This document shows, piece by piece, positions 50,266-58,834 of a stretch of 64,000 nt of DNA. Under the pieces are notes generated by a model, which had not been told where the DNA came from, did no database searches, and saw nothing but the letters and a program-made list of their open reading frames with translations. Position 1 is the stretch's first letter; every line of letters starts with the position of its first letter. The DNA comes from Streptomyces sp. NBC_00691 (GTDB taxonomy: Bacteria > Actinomycetota > Actinomycetes > Streptomycetales > Streptomycetaceae). The stretch spans positions 7,998,001-8,062,000 of the forward strand of contig NZ_CP109007.1 in assembly GCF_036226665.1 (NCBI RefSeq). The letters run 5' to 3'. The position numbers were made by a program, and so were the translations under genes.

Positions 50266-50871
50266 TCAGCGGCAGTCGTACGTGAACGACGCGGCCGCCG
50301 CGTGGGCGCTGGGGGAGATGACCACGAGCCGCGCCTCGGCACGGTGTGTCCCGGGCCCGTGGAAGGTCCACAGGAGACGGAGGCTCGCCTCCTTCTGCCC
50401 GCGGGCCAGCTTCTCCGTCAGGAGCCCGGACCGGGTTCCGTCACTCCGCTCCCAGCGGTACGTGACGGTGCCCGGGCGCCCGTCCGTGCGCACCACGCCC
50501 CTCACGTTCGCCGTGCCGTCGCAGCCGAGCGCGTTCCCCGGGGCGCTGACGTGGACGTCCCGCACCGCGACGCCGGGACCGAACTGCCGCCAGGCGAGGA
50601 AGAGCAGGACGGCGATCAGCACGACGGCGGCGAAGGCGTAGCGCCGGGGCCATCGGGAGCGGGCGGGACGCGGCGCCGGGACGCCGGGGAGCGTGCCGTG
50701 CCAGATCTCCACCATCGTGGGACTGTTCTCGGCCCGTCGGAGGGCCGCCGTGGTCACGCCGGGCCCGAACCGCAGCACGTCGCCTTCCACCCGGTCCGGT
50801 GTCGCGTCCGCCGTCGGACGCTCCAACCAGTGGCTGCCGAGCTCGGTGGCGCTGTAGTCGTCGTCGTTCAT
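50266..50871 (-). CDS. single-pass membrane protein coupled to the Ser/Thr kinase
   Basis: A 201-residue protein whose ATG at 50871 overlaps the kinase stop (ATGA). It has a ~75-residue cytoplasmic part (MNDDDYSATELGSHWLERPT), one membrane helix (YAFAAVVLIAVLLFLAWRQF) and an extracytoplasmic Ig-like domain with two cysteines (VRDVHVSAPGNALGCDGTAN, VTYRWERSDGTRSGLLTEKL, AAASFTYDCR). The outer domain resembles the one at the C-terminus of the kinase itself, so the two may interact outside the cell; the cytoplasmic part may be a phosphorylation target. Both are inference. Confidence 0.85.
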   Translation of the reverse strand: MNDDDYSATELGSHWLERPTADATPDRVEGDVLRFGPGVTTAALRRAENSPTMVEIWHGTLPGVPAPRPARSRWPRRYAFAAVVLIAVLLFLAWRQFGPGVAVRDVHVSAPGNALGCDGTANVRGVVRTDGRPGTVTYRWERSDGTRSGLLTEKLARGQKEASLRLLWTFHGPGTHRAEARLVVISPSAHAAAASFTYDCR

Positions 50872-52535
50872 GAGATCGTGCACCGCCGGATGAAGATCTG
50901 CTGCAGGGAACCGCCGTTCGGGGCGGAGGGGTCCGTGGTCGCGCGCAGCCCCCAGTAGCATCCGGTGCCGCGGACGTCGTGGGCGAGCGTGAGGGTGTAC
51001 CGGGTGGCCCCCTCGCGCTGGTAGGTGTCGGAACCGTCGGGCGCGCCCGGCGCTCCCTTCTCGTCCCCGGTGAACCACTCGACGAGGATCGTCACCGGCC
51101 CGGTGCCGTCCGTCGTGACCTCGACCGAGCCCGAGGCGGTGGTCGGCCCCGTCTGGCGCAGGCTCGTGACGGAGACCGAGGTCACGGCGACGGGTGGGGT
51201 GGGGGGAGTCGTGGTCGGGGTGGGCGGGGACGTGGTCGGGGTGGGCGTCGCCGAGCTCGACGTGGCGGTCGGGGGAGAGGTCACGGTCGGCGTCGTCGCG
51301 TCGTCGGTGGGAGGCACGTCGGAGGTGGCGCTCGGCCCGGTGCTGCCGGAGGGGGTCGGTGCCGAAGTCGTCGCGGTCGGGGAGAGTTCCGGGCCGGAGG
51401 GCGACACCGACGGCGACGGTGGTGCGGTGGTGACCCCGGGCGGGGACGTGTCCGGCCCGGTGCTCGTCGTCGCGAAGGCCTGGGCGGCTCTGTCGCCGTT
51501 CGCCTCCTCGCCCCCGGACCGTGCGGCGAGGGCGAGCAGCAGTGCCAGGACGAGCGCGGCCGCACCCGCCGGCACCCCGCGGGGGAGACGACGCCACCGG
51601 GGGCGCGGGGACGGGGTCGGCAACGTGGTGGTGGCGAGCGCGGTCGTGCCCTCCGACACACCTCCTCCGGAGGAGGGGAGGAGCAGCGGCAGGAGCGCGG
51701 CCAGCGCCGCCAGCCGTCCCCGGCCGCGCTCCTCCCAGTCCGGCCCGTAGGCGGCCGCGGCGACCGCTTCCAGCTCGGTCACGAACGCGGCCGCGTTCTC
51801 CGGCCGTTCGTGCGGGGACTTCGCGAGGCCCCGCCGGATGAGCGGGCGCAGCGGCTCAGGCGCCTGCCCTTCGGGTACGGGCGCGTCCAGGTGCTGGAGT
51901 GCGAGCTCGGCGAAGTTGTCGCCGGTGAAGGGCTTGCGTCCGGTCAGGCACTCGAAGAACGTCGCCGTCGCCGCGTAGACGTCGGCCGCCGGTGAGGCGG
52001 GAGCGCCGTTCCACTGCTCGGGCGCCATGTAGGCGGGCGTTCCGGCGACGCCCGGTGTGGCGCCCCGGCCGGCCGCGATCCCGAAGTCGACGAGCTTGGA
52101 CGATCCGTCGGTGGCGACCAGAACGTTCTCGGGCTTGTAGTCGCGGTGCACGACGCCCGCGCGGTGAGCGGCGGCGAGGCCCAGGAGCGAGCCCTTGAGC
52201 ACCACGAGAGCGGCTTCGGGGCCGGTCGACCCCTCCCGCGCGATGAGAGCACGCAGGGCGACGCCGTCGACGAGCTCCATGACGATGGCCGCGCCGCGCG
52301 GTGCCTCGACGTACTCGTAGAACCCGACGACGTACGGACTGTCCAGGGCCCCGAGCAGCCGGGCCTCGGACCGGAAACCCCGGACGAACGCCTCGTCCGA
52401 ACGGAACCGCTCACTCAGGTACTTCACGGCGACCGGCATACCGGTCTCCTCGTGCGTGGCGAGCACCACGCGCCCGCTGCCACCGGCACCCAGTTCCCTG
52501 GCTTCGGCGTACCCCGGCACCATCCATGCGCCCAT
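50868..52535 (-). CDS. membrane Ser/Thr protein kinase (PknB-like) with extracytoplasmic domain
   Basis: A 555-residue protein from ATG 52535. The kinase domain (about 10-265) is intact: Gly-loop LGAGGSGRVVLATHEETGMP, Lys in VAVKYL, catalytic loop VVHRDYKPENVLVATDG, DFGIAAGRG and APEQW. A membrane helix (PAGAAALVLALLLALAA) follows, then a Ser/Thr/Pro-rich stalk of about 90 residues (SPSVSPSGPELSPTATTSAP) and a small outer domain ending CYWGLRATTDPSAPNGGSLQ...RRC. No PASTA repeats are present. It would sense an external signal and phosphorylate cytoplasmic targets. The coupled gene downstream shares the outer-domain type. Confidence 0.93.
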   Translation of the reverse strand: MGAWMVPGYAEARELGAGGSGRVVLATHEETGMPVAVKYLSERFRSDEAFVRGFRSEARLLGALDSPYVVGFYEYVEAPRGAAIVMELVDGVALRALIAREGSTGPEAALVVLKGSLLGLAAAHRAGVVHRDYKPENVLVATDGSSKLVDFGIAAGRGATPGVAGTPAYMAPEQWNGAPASPAADVYAATATFFECLTGRKPFTGDNFAELALQHLDAPVPEGQAPEPLRPLIRRGLAKSPHERPENAAAFVTELEAVAAAAYGPDWEERGRGRLAALAALLPLLLPSSGGGVSEGTTALATTTLPTPSPRPRWRRLPRGVPAGAAALVLALLLALAARSGGEEANGDRAAQAFATTSTGPDTSPPGVTTAPPSPSVSPSGPELSPTATTSAPTPSGSTGPSATSDVPPTDDATTPTVTSPPTATSSSATPTPTTSPPTPTTTPPTPPVAVTSVSVTSLRQTGPTTASGSVEVTTDGTGPVTILVEWFTGDEKGAPGAPDGSDTYQREGATRYTLTLAHDVRGTGCYWGLRATTDPSAPNGGSLQQIFIRRCTIS

Positions 52536-52639
52536 GTCCGTCCCCCTCGACGCCGTGGCCGGCTTTCCCCCTGACAGGGACAGATTCTGGCCACGGCCGG
52601 TTCCCCGGGGAAGGGGGCAACCGCGCGCACCTCCGAACG

Positions 52640-52714
52640 AGGCCCCCGGAAGGGGCCTGGGGGACCCCGGGGGCCCGAGGGAAGGACGCACTGCCCGCGG
52701 ACGCACTGCCCGCG
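52640..52714. repeat. hairpin and 15-bp tandem repeat between LysR and kinase genes
   Basis: AGGCCCC ... GGGGCCT (52640-52658) is a short stem suited to end LysR transcription on the minus strand. Next to it gacgcactgcccgcg is repeated exactly twice (52685-52714). The 270-bp gap otherwise shows no gene. Confidence 0.6.
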
Positions 52715-52805
52715 GACGAGCCGGGACCGCCCCGTGCGGCACCGCGTCGCCGGACTCGCGCACGCGCGGCGAGGCTGCCGGCGGCCCCGTGCAAGGGAAC
52801 CCGGC

Positions 52806-53708
52806 TCACTCGGGCCGCGGACTCCCCGCCAGAACCGTTTCGCGGAAGGACGACACCACCGGCCGGAGATCGACCCGGTGCCACGCCGCCCACAGCCGCA
52901 CCGAGCCGTCGTACCAGGGAAGTTCCCGTACGACGACGCCCTCGGTCGAGCCGCGCACCATGCTCCGCTGGACGAACGCGAGGCCGAGGCCCGAGGCGAC
53001 CAGGCCCAGCGCCGTGAGGGCGTCGGCCGCGTCGAGGCGGATGTCCGGAGTGAAGCCGGACGCGGTGCACGAGGCGACGAACGCGTCGCGCCACCCGGGG
53101 GAGGGGGAGTCGCCCACGGCGATCCACGGCTGACCGTCCAGGTCATCGGGTGTCACGTCCTCCCGCCCCGCGAGGGGATGGTCCTCAGGCAGCGTGAGCA
53201 GCAGCGGGTCCCGCAGCAGGGCCGAGGCGTCCAGGTCCGGGTCGTCCTCCGGAGGGGGCGTGCGGACGAGGGCGATGTCCAGGCTCCGCTGCCGCAGCCC
53301 CTCGAACTGGTCGGCCGACTCCTGGTCGTACAGCGCCACGTGGATGCCCGGCCGCTCCTCGCGCAGGGTTCGCAGGGCCGTGGGCAGGACACCGGTGTGC
53401 ATGGCGTCGGAGACGTAGCCGATGCACAGTCCGCCCTCCTCGCCCCGGCCGAGACGCCTGCCCAGGTTCTCCAGCCGGTCCGCGTGCCGCAGCAGAGCAC
53501 GGGCCTCGGTGAGGAAGACATGTCCGTCGGAGGTCAGCCGGATGCGTTGCTGGCTGCGCTCGAAGAGGGCGAGGCCCAGGTTCTTCTCGAGCTGGGCGAT
53601 CTGCCTGCTGAGGGGCGACTGGGAGATGTGGAGCCGTTCGGCGGCCCGCCCGACGTGCTCCGTCTCGGCGACGGTCACGAAATAGCGGAGTTGTCGCAGG
53701 TCAAGCAT
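52806..53708 (-). CDS. LysR family regulator
   Basis: A 300-residue protein from ATG 53708 (ATG 53720 adds four residues). The N-terminal winged helix is MLDLRQLRYFVTVAETEHVG, RAAERLHISQSPLSRQIAQL, EKNLGLALFERSQQRIRLT. The periplasmic-binding-like effector domain follows (LCIGYVSDAMHTGVLPTALR to FVQRSMVRG). It is divergent from an aldo/keto reductase gene 139 bp away, which is probably its target. Confidence 0.94.
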   Translation of the reverse strand: MLDLRQLRYFVTVAETEHVGRAAERLHISQSPLSRQIAQLEKNLGLALFERSQQRIRLTSDGHVFLTEARALLRHADRLENLGRRLGRGEEGGLCIGYVSDAMHTGVLPTALRTLREERPGIHVALYDQESADQFEGLRQRSLDIALVRTPPPEDDPDLDASALLRDPLLLTLPEDHPLAGREDVTPDDLDGQPWIAVGDSPSPGWRDAFVASCTASGFTPDIRLDAADALTALGLVASGLGLAFVQRSMVRGSTEGVVVRELPWYDGSVRLWAAWHRVDLRPVVSSFRETVLAGSPRPE

Positions 53709-53847
53709 GTGGGACCTCAAAGGACTGAAGTGAGCCCGAGTGAGTCTTGGACAGTCTCATGTAGGGATCCTAACCTCGGAAGCACAAGGTCGACGGATCA
53801 CCTGTTCATGGATGATCCCTCTCATTTCCCTCCCCGAAGGATCTTTC

Positions 53848-54864
53848 ATGAGCATCGCCTCCCTCCTCCCCGGCCCTCTCGGTTTCGGCACCGCCCCACT
53901 CGGCAACATGTTCCGCGCCATCCCCGACGACGAGGCCGCGGCCACCGTCGAAGCCGCCTGGACCCAGGGCATCCGCTACTTCGACACCGCCCCCTTCTAC
54001 GGCGCGGGCCTGTCCGAGATCCGGCTGGGCGACGTCCTCGCCCAGCACCCCCGCGAGGAGTTCGTCCTCAGCACCAAGGTCGGCCGTCTCGTCCTCGACG
54101 AGGTCGAGGACCCCGCCGCCCGCGACCTGGGAGAGAAGGGCGGCCTCTTCGCCCACGGGCGCCCCCACAAGATGATCAACGACTACGGTGCCGACGCCAC
54201 GCTGCGTTCCATCGAGGACAGCCTGCGCCGACTCAGGACCGACCGACTCGACATCGTGTGGGTGCACGACGTCGCCCAGGACTTCTACGGGGACGAGTGG
54301 CTGTCCGCGTACGAGACCGCCCGCACCGGCGCCTTCCGCGTCCTCCAGCGGCTCCGCGACGAAGGCGTCATCAAGGCCTGGGGCCTGGGAGTCAACCGCG
54401 TCGAGCCCCTGGAGCTCACCCTCGACCTCGACGAGCCGAAGCCCGACGCCTTCCTCCTGGCCGGCCGCTACACGCTGCTCGACCACGACCGCGCCCTGCA
54501 GCGCCTGCTGCCCGCTGCCGCCGAGCAGGGAGTCGACATCGTCGTCGGCGGTCCCTACAGCTCGGGGATCCTCGCCGGGGGCACGCACTTCGAGTACCAG
54601 AAGGCACCCACGGCCATCGTCGACAAGGTGGAGCGGATCAAGTCCGTCGCCGACCGCCACGGCATCGGCATCAAGGCCGCCGCCCTGCAGTTCTCCCTCG
54701 CCCATCCGGCCACCGTCGCCGCGATCCCGGGCGCCACCAAGCCCAGCCGTATCGCGGAGGACGTCGCTGCGCTGCGGGAGACGATCCCCACCGCGTTCTG
54801 GAACGAACTCCTCGCCGAAGGCCTCATCGCCGGGGACGCCCCCGTGCCCGCACCCGCCGTCTGA
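53848..54864 (+). CDS. aldo/keto reductase (D-threo-aldose 1-dehydrogenase-like)
   Basis: A 338-residue protein from ATG 53848 with GAAGGA at 6 bp. It has the AKR barrel: LGFGTAPLGNMFRAIPDDEA, IRYFDTAPFYGAGLSEIRLG (Asp and Tyr of the tetrad), FVLSTKVGRLVLDE (Lys) and DIVWVHDVAQDFYG (His), then VAAIPGATKPSRIAEDVAAL for NADP binding. The subgroup includes L-fucose/D-threo-aldose dehydrogenases and pyridoxal dehydrogenase. Divergent from a LysR regulator. Confidence 0.93.
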   Translation: MSIASLLPGPLGFGTAPLGNMFRAIPDDEAAATVEAAWTQGIRYFDTAPFYGAGLSEIRLGDVLAQHPREEFVLSTKVGRLVLDEVEDPAARDLGEKGGLFAHGRPHKMINDYGADATLRSIEDSLRRLRTDRLDIVWVHDVAQDFYGDEWLSAYETARTGAFRVLQRLRDEGVIKAWGLGVNRVEPLELTLDLDEPKPDAFLLAGRYTLLDHDRALQRLLPAAAEQGVDIVVGGPYSSGILAGGTHFEYQKAPTAIVDKVERIKSVADRHGIGIKAAALQFSLAHPATVAAIPGATKPSRIAEDVAALRETIPTAFWNELLAEGLIAGDAPVPAPAV

Positions 54865-55059
54865 CCGTTCGTCCCCCACCGCACGACCGACCTGCCCGGC
54901 ATCCCGGCCCCGCCGTGGCTGCCCTGCATCCCCGCCGGCAGCCTCGGGGAGGGAGGCCGGTCCCAGGGGACCTCCTGGCGGCCCACCGGCCACGGCGACT
55001 CCGGGCCACCGACCTTCACTCGACGAACGAAAGGTACCGACGAAGCGGGCCCCCTTGCC

Positions 55060-55079
55060 CCGCCGCCGTGAGGCGGCGG
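55060..55079. terminator. terminator between convergent AKR and RidA genes
   Basis: CCGCCGCC-GTGA-GGCGGCGG, an 8-bp perfect stem with a 4-nt loop, 6 bp after the RidA stop on the minus strand. Confidence 0.6.
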
Positions 55080-55084
55080 CCGCT

Positions 55085-55495
55085 CTACTGATCGAGTACG
55101 GCGGCCACGGCCTCGATCTCGACGAGCTGCTCGTGGTAGCCGAGGACGGTGACGCCCATCAAGGTGCTGGGGACGTCGTGGTCGCCGAACGTGTTCCGTA
55201 CGACCTCCCAGGCGGTCACCAGATCCGCCTGGGAGGCCGATGCGACGAGGACCCGCGTACTGATGACGTCCTGCAGCGAGGCGCCGGCGGCGCCGAGGGC
55301 GACCCGCATGTTCTCCAGGGCTTTCGCCGCCTGGCCGGCGTAGTCCCCGACGGCGGCCGTCGAGCCGTCGTCGTTCAGGGGGCACGCCCCGGCAAGGAAG
55401 ATCAGACGGGCCTCGGCGGGCGCCGTGGCGGCATAGGCGTACTCGGCGACGTCGGAGAGCGAAGCGGAGCGGATCAGCGTGATGGCACGGGGCAC
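55085..55495 (-). CDS. RidA family protein lacking the canonical arginine
   Basis: A 136-residue protein from GTG 55495. The YjgF/RidA fold is clear: LIFLAGACPLNDDGSTAAVG, YAGQAAKALENMRVALGAAG, ASLQDVISTRVLVA and LVEIEAVAAV at the end. The segment before the last strands reads VPSTLMGVTVLGYHEQLVEI, where RidA deaminases have an Arg (usually P-A-R-S/T). Without it the enamine/imine deaminase activity of RidA is unlikely, so this is probably a non-archetypal Rid subfamily member. Confidence 0.9.
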   Translation of the reverse strand: MPRAITLIRSASLSDVAEYAYAATAPAEARLIFLAGACPLNDDGSTAAVGDYAGQAAKALENMRVALGAAGASLQDVISTRVLVASASQADLVTAWEVVRNTFGDHDVPSTLMGVTVLGYHEQLVEIEAVAAVLDQ

Positions 55496-55624
55496 GGCCG
55501 GCGGTTCCTTTCCCAGCGGATGTCGAGCGCGGACATCCTGTCAAGGGCATGCCGCCGTCGCCTCTCCTTTTCTCTCGCTCCGACCGCGTGGCCCCGAGGG
55601 CGGCGTGCTCGGCCGCACGGTCCG

Positions 55625-56962
55625 TCAGTCCTCCTCCACGGGGCGGAGGGTGACCAGATCGTCGCCGTCGCAGTAGGTGAGGCGGACGCCGGGGCCCTTG
55701 CCCTCGCCCGCGAAGGCCTGGCAGTCCGATGTCCCCTCCCAGAGGACGTGATCCTCGCGGCCCGGCAGCGACAGGCGTCGGCCGTCCTGCCAGAATCCGG
55801 CCGTGACGAGGCGAGCGGCGGGGCCCAGCCCTCGGGGGCGGATCGGTCGGTCGGATCGGTTCAGACTGCGGTCAGGCCGCCCGGGTGCGCGGACGATCTG
55901 GTTCATGGTGCCGTCGGTGACCAGGTACTCGCCCGGTGCGAGCCGCTGGGAGTGTTCCAGCGTGCCGCCGTAGAACGGGACGACCAGGGCCCCGTCGGCC
56001 TCGGGCAGCACCATGCCGTAGCCCACCATCAGCGGGATCGTGCGGTCCCAGCGGCAGCCGGTACCCGGGTCGCGAGGGGCCTGGGGCTGATCCCACACGA
56101 ACGTGCGCTGCCAGTCGAGCTTCTCGTGACCGTCGTACTTCTCGATCCGCCGGGCGATGACCGTGACGCGACAGCTTCCCCTGGCCGGGGCGGTGGCCAT
56201 CGTGACGTGATCGCCCCTCTGGGTGATCCGGTCGATCCTGCCGCCGGGCAGCCGGAGGCCGGTCATCCAGAACGACCGGCCGTTCTCGGGGTCGAGGACG
56301 GCGACGCGGCCGGACGCGACCAGATAGGGCCGGCAGCGGTGCACGTCGGAGCGCCGTTCGACGGCGAAGGCGTCCGCCCGGCAGCCGTCCAGGACCTGTA
56401 CCGACCCGCGCTCCGTGCGCGTCCAGCTGCGCCGGCCCGAAAAGGCGTCCCAGCCGGTCAGGCGACAGGATCCCGGGCCACAGTCGGCCACCAGCACCGT
56501 CGCGCGCCCTCCCTCGTACAGGAACACCTTGCTGTTCGGCATCAGATCCCGCCGCCAGGACAGACGACCGTGCTCCGGATCGAGTCCCGCGATCGCACTC
56601 GGCCCGGGGTGGCCTGCGCGCCCGCCGACCAGTACGACCCGGTGGCCCTCGACGAACGCGGAGTGGGCGGTGCCGGGCCGTGGTGAGGTCAAGGCGAACT
56701 CGTCGGGCAGCGACAGCCGCCAGCCCCGGCGCTCCGGATCCGCCAGCTGGACAAGCGCGCGGCCCTGGCCGAGCAGCCCCTCCTCGGCGGAGTTCACCAC
56801 CCAGTCGCCGTCGGGCCCCGGCCGCACCGGCATCCGAACCCGCGCGACCTCCCCGGGGACCGACGAACCATCCCCGAACTGTGGCCCCGGCGGGGCGAAA
56901 CACCCCGTGACCAGCAAGCCCAGCACCCCGCCCAGCACCCACCGCCACCCACGACGCCGCAC
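55625..56962 (-). CDS. lipoprotein with PQQ-like beta-propeller
   Basis: A 445-residue protein from GTG 56962 with GGGGGG upstream. Lipobox LLVTGC (Cys21). The body has repeated propeller blades: AIAGLDPEHGRLSWRRDLMP, LTGWDAFSGRRSWTRTERGS, VAVLDPENGRSFWMTGLRLP, each a PQQ-like DxxxGxxxW repeat. Several Cys pairs suggest disulfides. Such lipoproteins are extracytoplasmic scaffolds or binding proteins; no enzyme motif is seen. Divergent from a small membrane protein gene with a strong hairpin between. Confidence 0.88.
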   Translation of the reverse strand: MRRRGWRWVLGGVLGLLVTGCFAPPGPQFGDGSSVPGEVARVRMPVRPGPDGDWVVNSAEEGLLGQGRALVQLADPERRGWRLSLPDEFALTSPRPGTAHSAFVEGHRVVLVGGRAGHPGPSAIAGLDPEHGRLSWRRDLMPNSKVFLYEGGRATVLVADCGPGSCRLTGWDAFSGRRSWTRTERGSVQVLDGCRADAFAVERRSDVHRCRPYLVASGRVAVLDPENGRSFWMTGLRLPGGRIDRITQRGDHVTMATAPARGSCRVTVIARRIEKYDGHEKLDWQRTFVWDQPQAPRDPGTGCRWDRTIPLMVGYGMVLPEADGALVVPFYGGTLEHSQRLAPGEYLVTDGTMNQIVRAPGRPDRSLNRSDRPIRPRGLGPAARLVTAGFWQDGRRLSLPGREDHVLWEGTSDCQAFAGEGKGPGVRLTYCDGDDLVTLRPVEED

Positions 56963-57113
56963 AGCACCCCCCGGATCCACGCCCACGGTAGGGCTGCCAC
57001 CGGCCCGGGCGCCGACCCCGTTCTCCTTTCGTGACGACCTCGTAGCCTCAAGGCGGCCCAGGCCCTCGGCGACTGCATCCTTCGGCCCAGTCCGTTCTCG
57101 GCCCTGGGGAGGA

Positions 57114-57140
57114 CGTTCTCGCGGCGCCGCCGCGAGAACG
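57114..57140. promoter_or_regulatory. 12-bp perfect inverted repeat before the small membrane protein
   Basis: CGTTCTCGCGGC-GCC-GCCGCGAGAACG ends 7 bp before the GTG at 57148 and would occlude the ribosome-binding region if transcribed. It may be an operator or a translational hairpin. Confidence 0.5.
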
Positions 57141-57147
57141 TTGATCC

Positions 57148-57366
57148 GTGCGGACAACCATCGGATACACCCTCGAAAGCATCGGCTACGTCATAGGAGC
57201 CCAGGGCCTTGTCAGCTTCGCCTCGCAGACCCTCTTCGGCACGGAGTGGGGCTGGATCCACAAGGTCGTCGACCTCCCGTCCGCCGCCTACCTCGGCATC
57301 CTCCTCGGAGGACTGGCACTCGTCGTCGGCGGCGTCAGGACGCGGAAGGCCGCCGAGCACCAGTAG
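57148..57366 (+). CDS. small two-helix membrane protein
   Basis: A 72-residue protein from GTG 57148: TLESIGYVIGAQGLVSFASQ as a first amphipathic or membrane helix, WGWIHKVVDLPSAAYLG as a loop, and LGILLGGLALVVGGV as a second helix. Composition and third-position GC fit a real gene. I do not recognise the family. No ribosome-binding site is clear because a hairpin lies just upstream. Confidence 0.65.
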   Translation: MRTTIGYTLESIGYVIGAQGLVSFASQTLFGTEWGWIHKVVDLPSAAYLGILLGGLALVVGGVRTRKAAEHQ

Positions 57367-57397
57367 GCCGCCCGACCCGGCCGCCGGCTCCGCGCCG

Positions 57398-57760
57398 TCA
57401 GAGCCAGACCATCGCCAGTCGGCTGACGACGGCAGCGGTGCCGAGCAGTGTGACGTTGAGGGTGATCTGCCGGTCTCCGCCGGTCAGGTGGACGGGGACC
57501 GCACCGATCTGCAGAACCACGAAACCGAGGGCGGCGACCAGCGCCAGCCAGGGCGCGACACCGGTCAGCGGCGGCAGGATCAACCCCGCGGCACCGAGGA
57601 TCTCGACGGTCCCGAGCGCCCTGACGGCGGGCAGGGGCACGCGGTCGACCCAGGCCATCATCGGGCGCAGCTGATCACGGCTGCGGGTCGCCTTGACCGC
57701 GCCCGCGTAGAAGTAGAAGAGGGCGAGCAGGCCGCCGACGATCCAGTAGGCGATGTTCAT
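57398..57760 (-). CDS. DoxX family membrane protein
   Basis: A 120-residue protein with four membrane helices: IVGGLLALFYFYAGAVKATR, ALGTVEILGAAGLILPP, LALVAALGFVVLQIGAVPVH, LNVTLLGTAAVVSRLAM. The YAGAVK and GTVEILGAAGLILP motifs are characteristic of the DoxX-like group. Often linked to oxidative or electrophile stress. Divergent from a LysR regulator that likely controls it. Confidence 0.92.
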   Translation of the reverse strand: MNIAYWIVGGLLALFYFYAGAVKATRSRDQLRPMMAWVDRVPLPAVRALGTVEILGAAGLILPPLTGVAPWLALVAALGFVVLQIGAVPVHLTGGDRQITLNVTLLGTAAVVSRLAMVWL

Positions 57761-57906
57761 GTTTCCCGTCCACGGTCACGAATCGAAGATGAGGCGGCGC
57801 CCCGTGCTGCTGTTCGGCAGGGCACGGCCGAGCGGGGCGAGGCGTCCGTCGTGCTCCGAGTGCACCGCCGGGACCCGGCGCCTGTCCAAGATCTGTTCCG
57901 TGCCAT

Positions 57907-57925
57907 CGATACCTCGTGGGTATCG
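57907..57925. promoter_or_regulatory. LysR operator-like palindrome
   Basis: CGATACC-TCGTG-GGTATCG, perfect 7-bp arms with 5-bp spacer, 7 bp before the LysR GTG start and within the divergent gap to doxX. It fits an autoregulatory LysR box (ATACC-N5-GGTAT). Confidence 0.65.
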
Positions 57926-57932
57926 TTGCAGG

Positions 57933-58784
57933 GTGGAGCTACGCACCCTGCGCTACTTCGTGGCCGTCGCCGAGGAACTGCACTTCGGCCGGGCCGCCGC
58001 TCGCCTGCACATGAGCCAGCCGCCCCTGAGCCGGGCCATCAAGCAGCTGGAGGGGGAGATCGGTGCGCTGCTGTTCGCCCGCTCTCCCGCCGGCGTGACA
58101 CTCACCCCGGTGGGAGCGGTGCTGCTCGACGAGGCGCGTGCCCTGCTGGCCCAGGCCGACCGGGTCCGCGCGCGGGTCTCCGCGGCGGCCGGAGGAGCGG
58201 GCCTCACGGTCGGCATCCTGGGAGACAGCACCGACCCGGGAGCGAACAGACTGGCCGAGGCCTACCGCCGCGGCCACCCCGACATCGACATCCACGTGCG
58301 CGACACCGACCTCACCGATCCGACCTGCGGGCTGCGCGCGGGACTGGTCGACGTGGCCCTGACCCGGGCGCCGTTCGACGAGACAGCCCTGACGGTGCGT
58401 GAACTGCGCAGTGACCCGGTGGGAGTGGTCCTGCGCGCGGACGACCCGCTGGCCCGCCGCGGCCGGTTGAGGCTGGCCGACCTGGCCGACCGCCGCTGGT
58501 TCCAGTTCCCCCGGGGAACGGACCCGGTGTGGCAGGCGTACTGGAACGGCGGAGAGCCACGCGAGGGACCGGTGGTGCGCGTCGTCCAGGAATGCCTTCA
58601 GGCCGTGCTGTGGAACGGCACGGTCGGCCTCGCCCCGCTCGGGCACGACCTGCCCGCGGACCTGATCGCGGTGCCGCTCGTCGACATGGCGCCCAGCCGG
58701 GTGGTCGCGGTGTGGAACAAGGGCGACGCGAACCCGTTGATACGGTCCTTCGTCGAGACCGCGACAGCCGCGTACCGCCCCTGA
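57933..58784 (+). CDS. LysR family regulator (divergent from doxX)
   Basis: A 283-residue protein from GTG 57933. Winged helix: VELRTLRYFVAVAEELHFGR, AAARLHMSQPPLSRAIKQLE, GALLFARSPAGVTLTPVG. The effector domain follows (LTVGILGDSTDPGANRLAEA to PSRVVAVWNKGDANPLIRSF). Upstream open sequence to 57753 has no family match. The palindrome at 57907-57925 likely carries its binding site. Confidence 0.93.
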   Translation: MELRTLRYFVAVAEELHFGRAAARLHMSQPPLSRAIKQLEGEIGALLFARSPAGVTLTPVGAVLLDEARALLAQADRVRARVSAAAGGAGLTVGILGDSTDPGANRLAEAYRRGHPDIDIHVRDTDLTDPTCGLRAGLVDVALTRAPFDETALTVRELRSDPVGVVLRADDPLARRGRLRLADLADRRWFQFPRGTDPVWQAYWNGGEPREGPVVRVVQECLQAVLWNGTVGLAPLGHDLPADLIAVPLVDMAPSRVVAVWNKGDANPLIRSFVETATAAYRP

Positions 58785-58834
58785 ACGCACGCCGAAACCG
58801 AAGGGTGCGAGCCCTGGCCCCGCGGTGACCGGCC

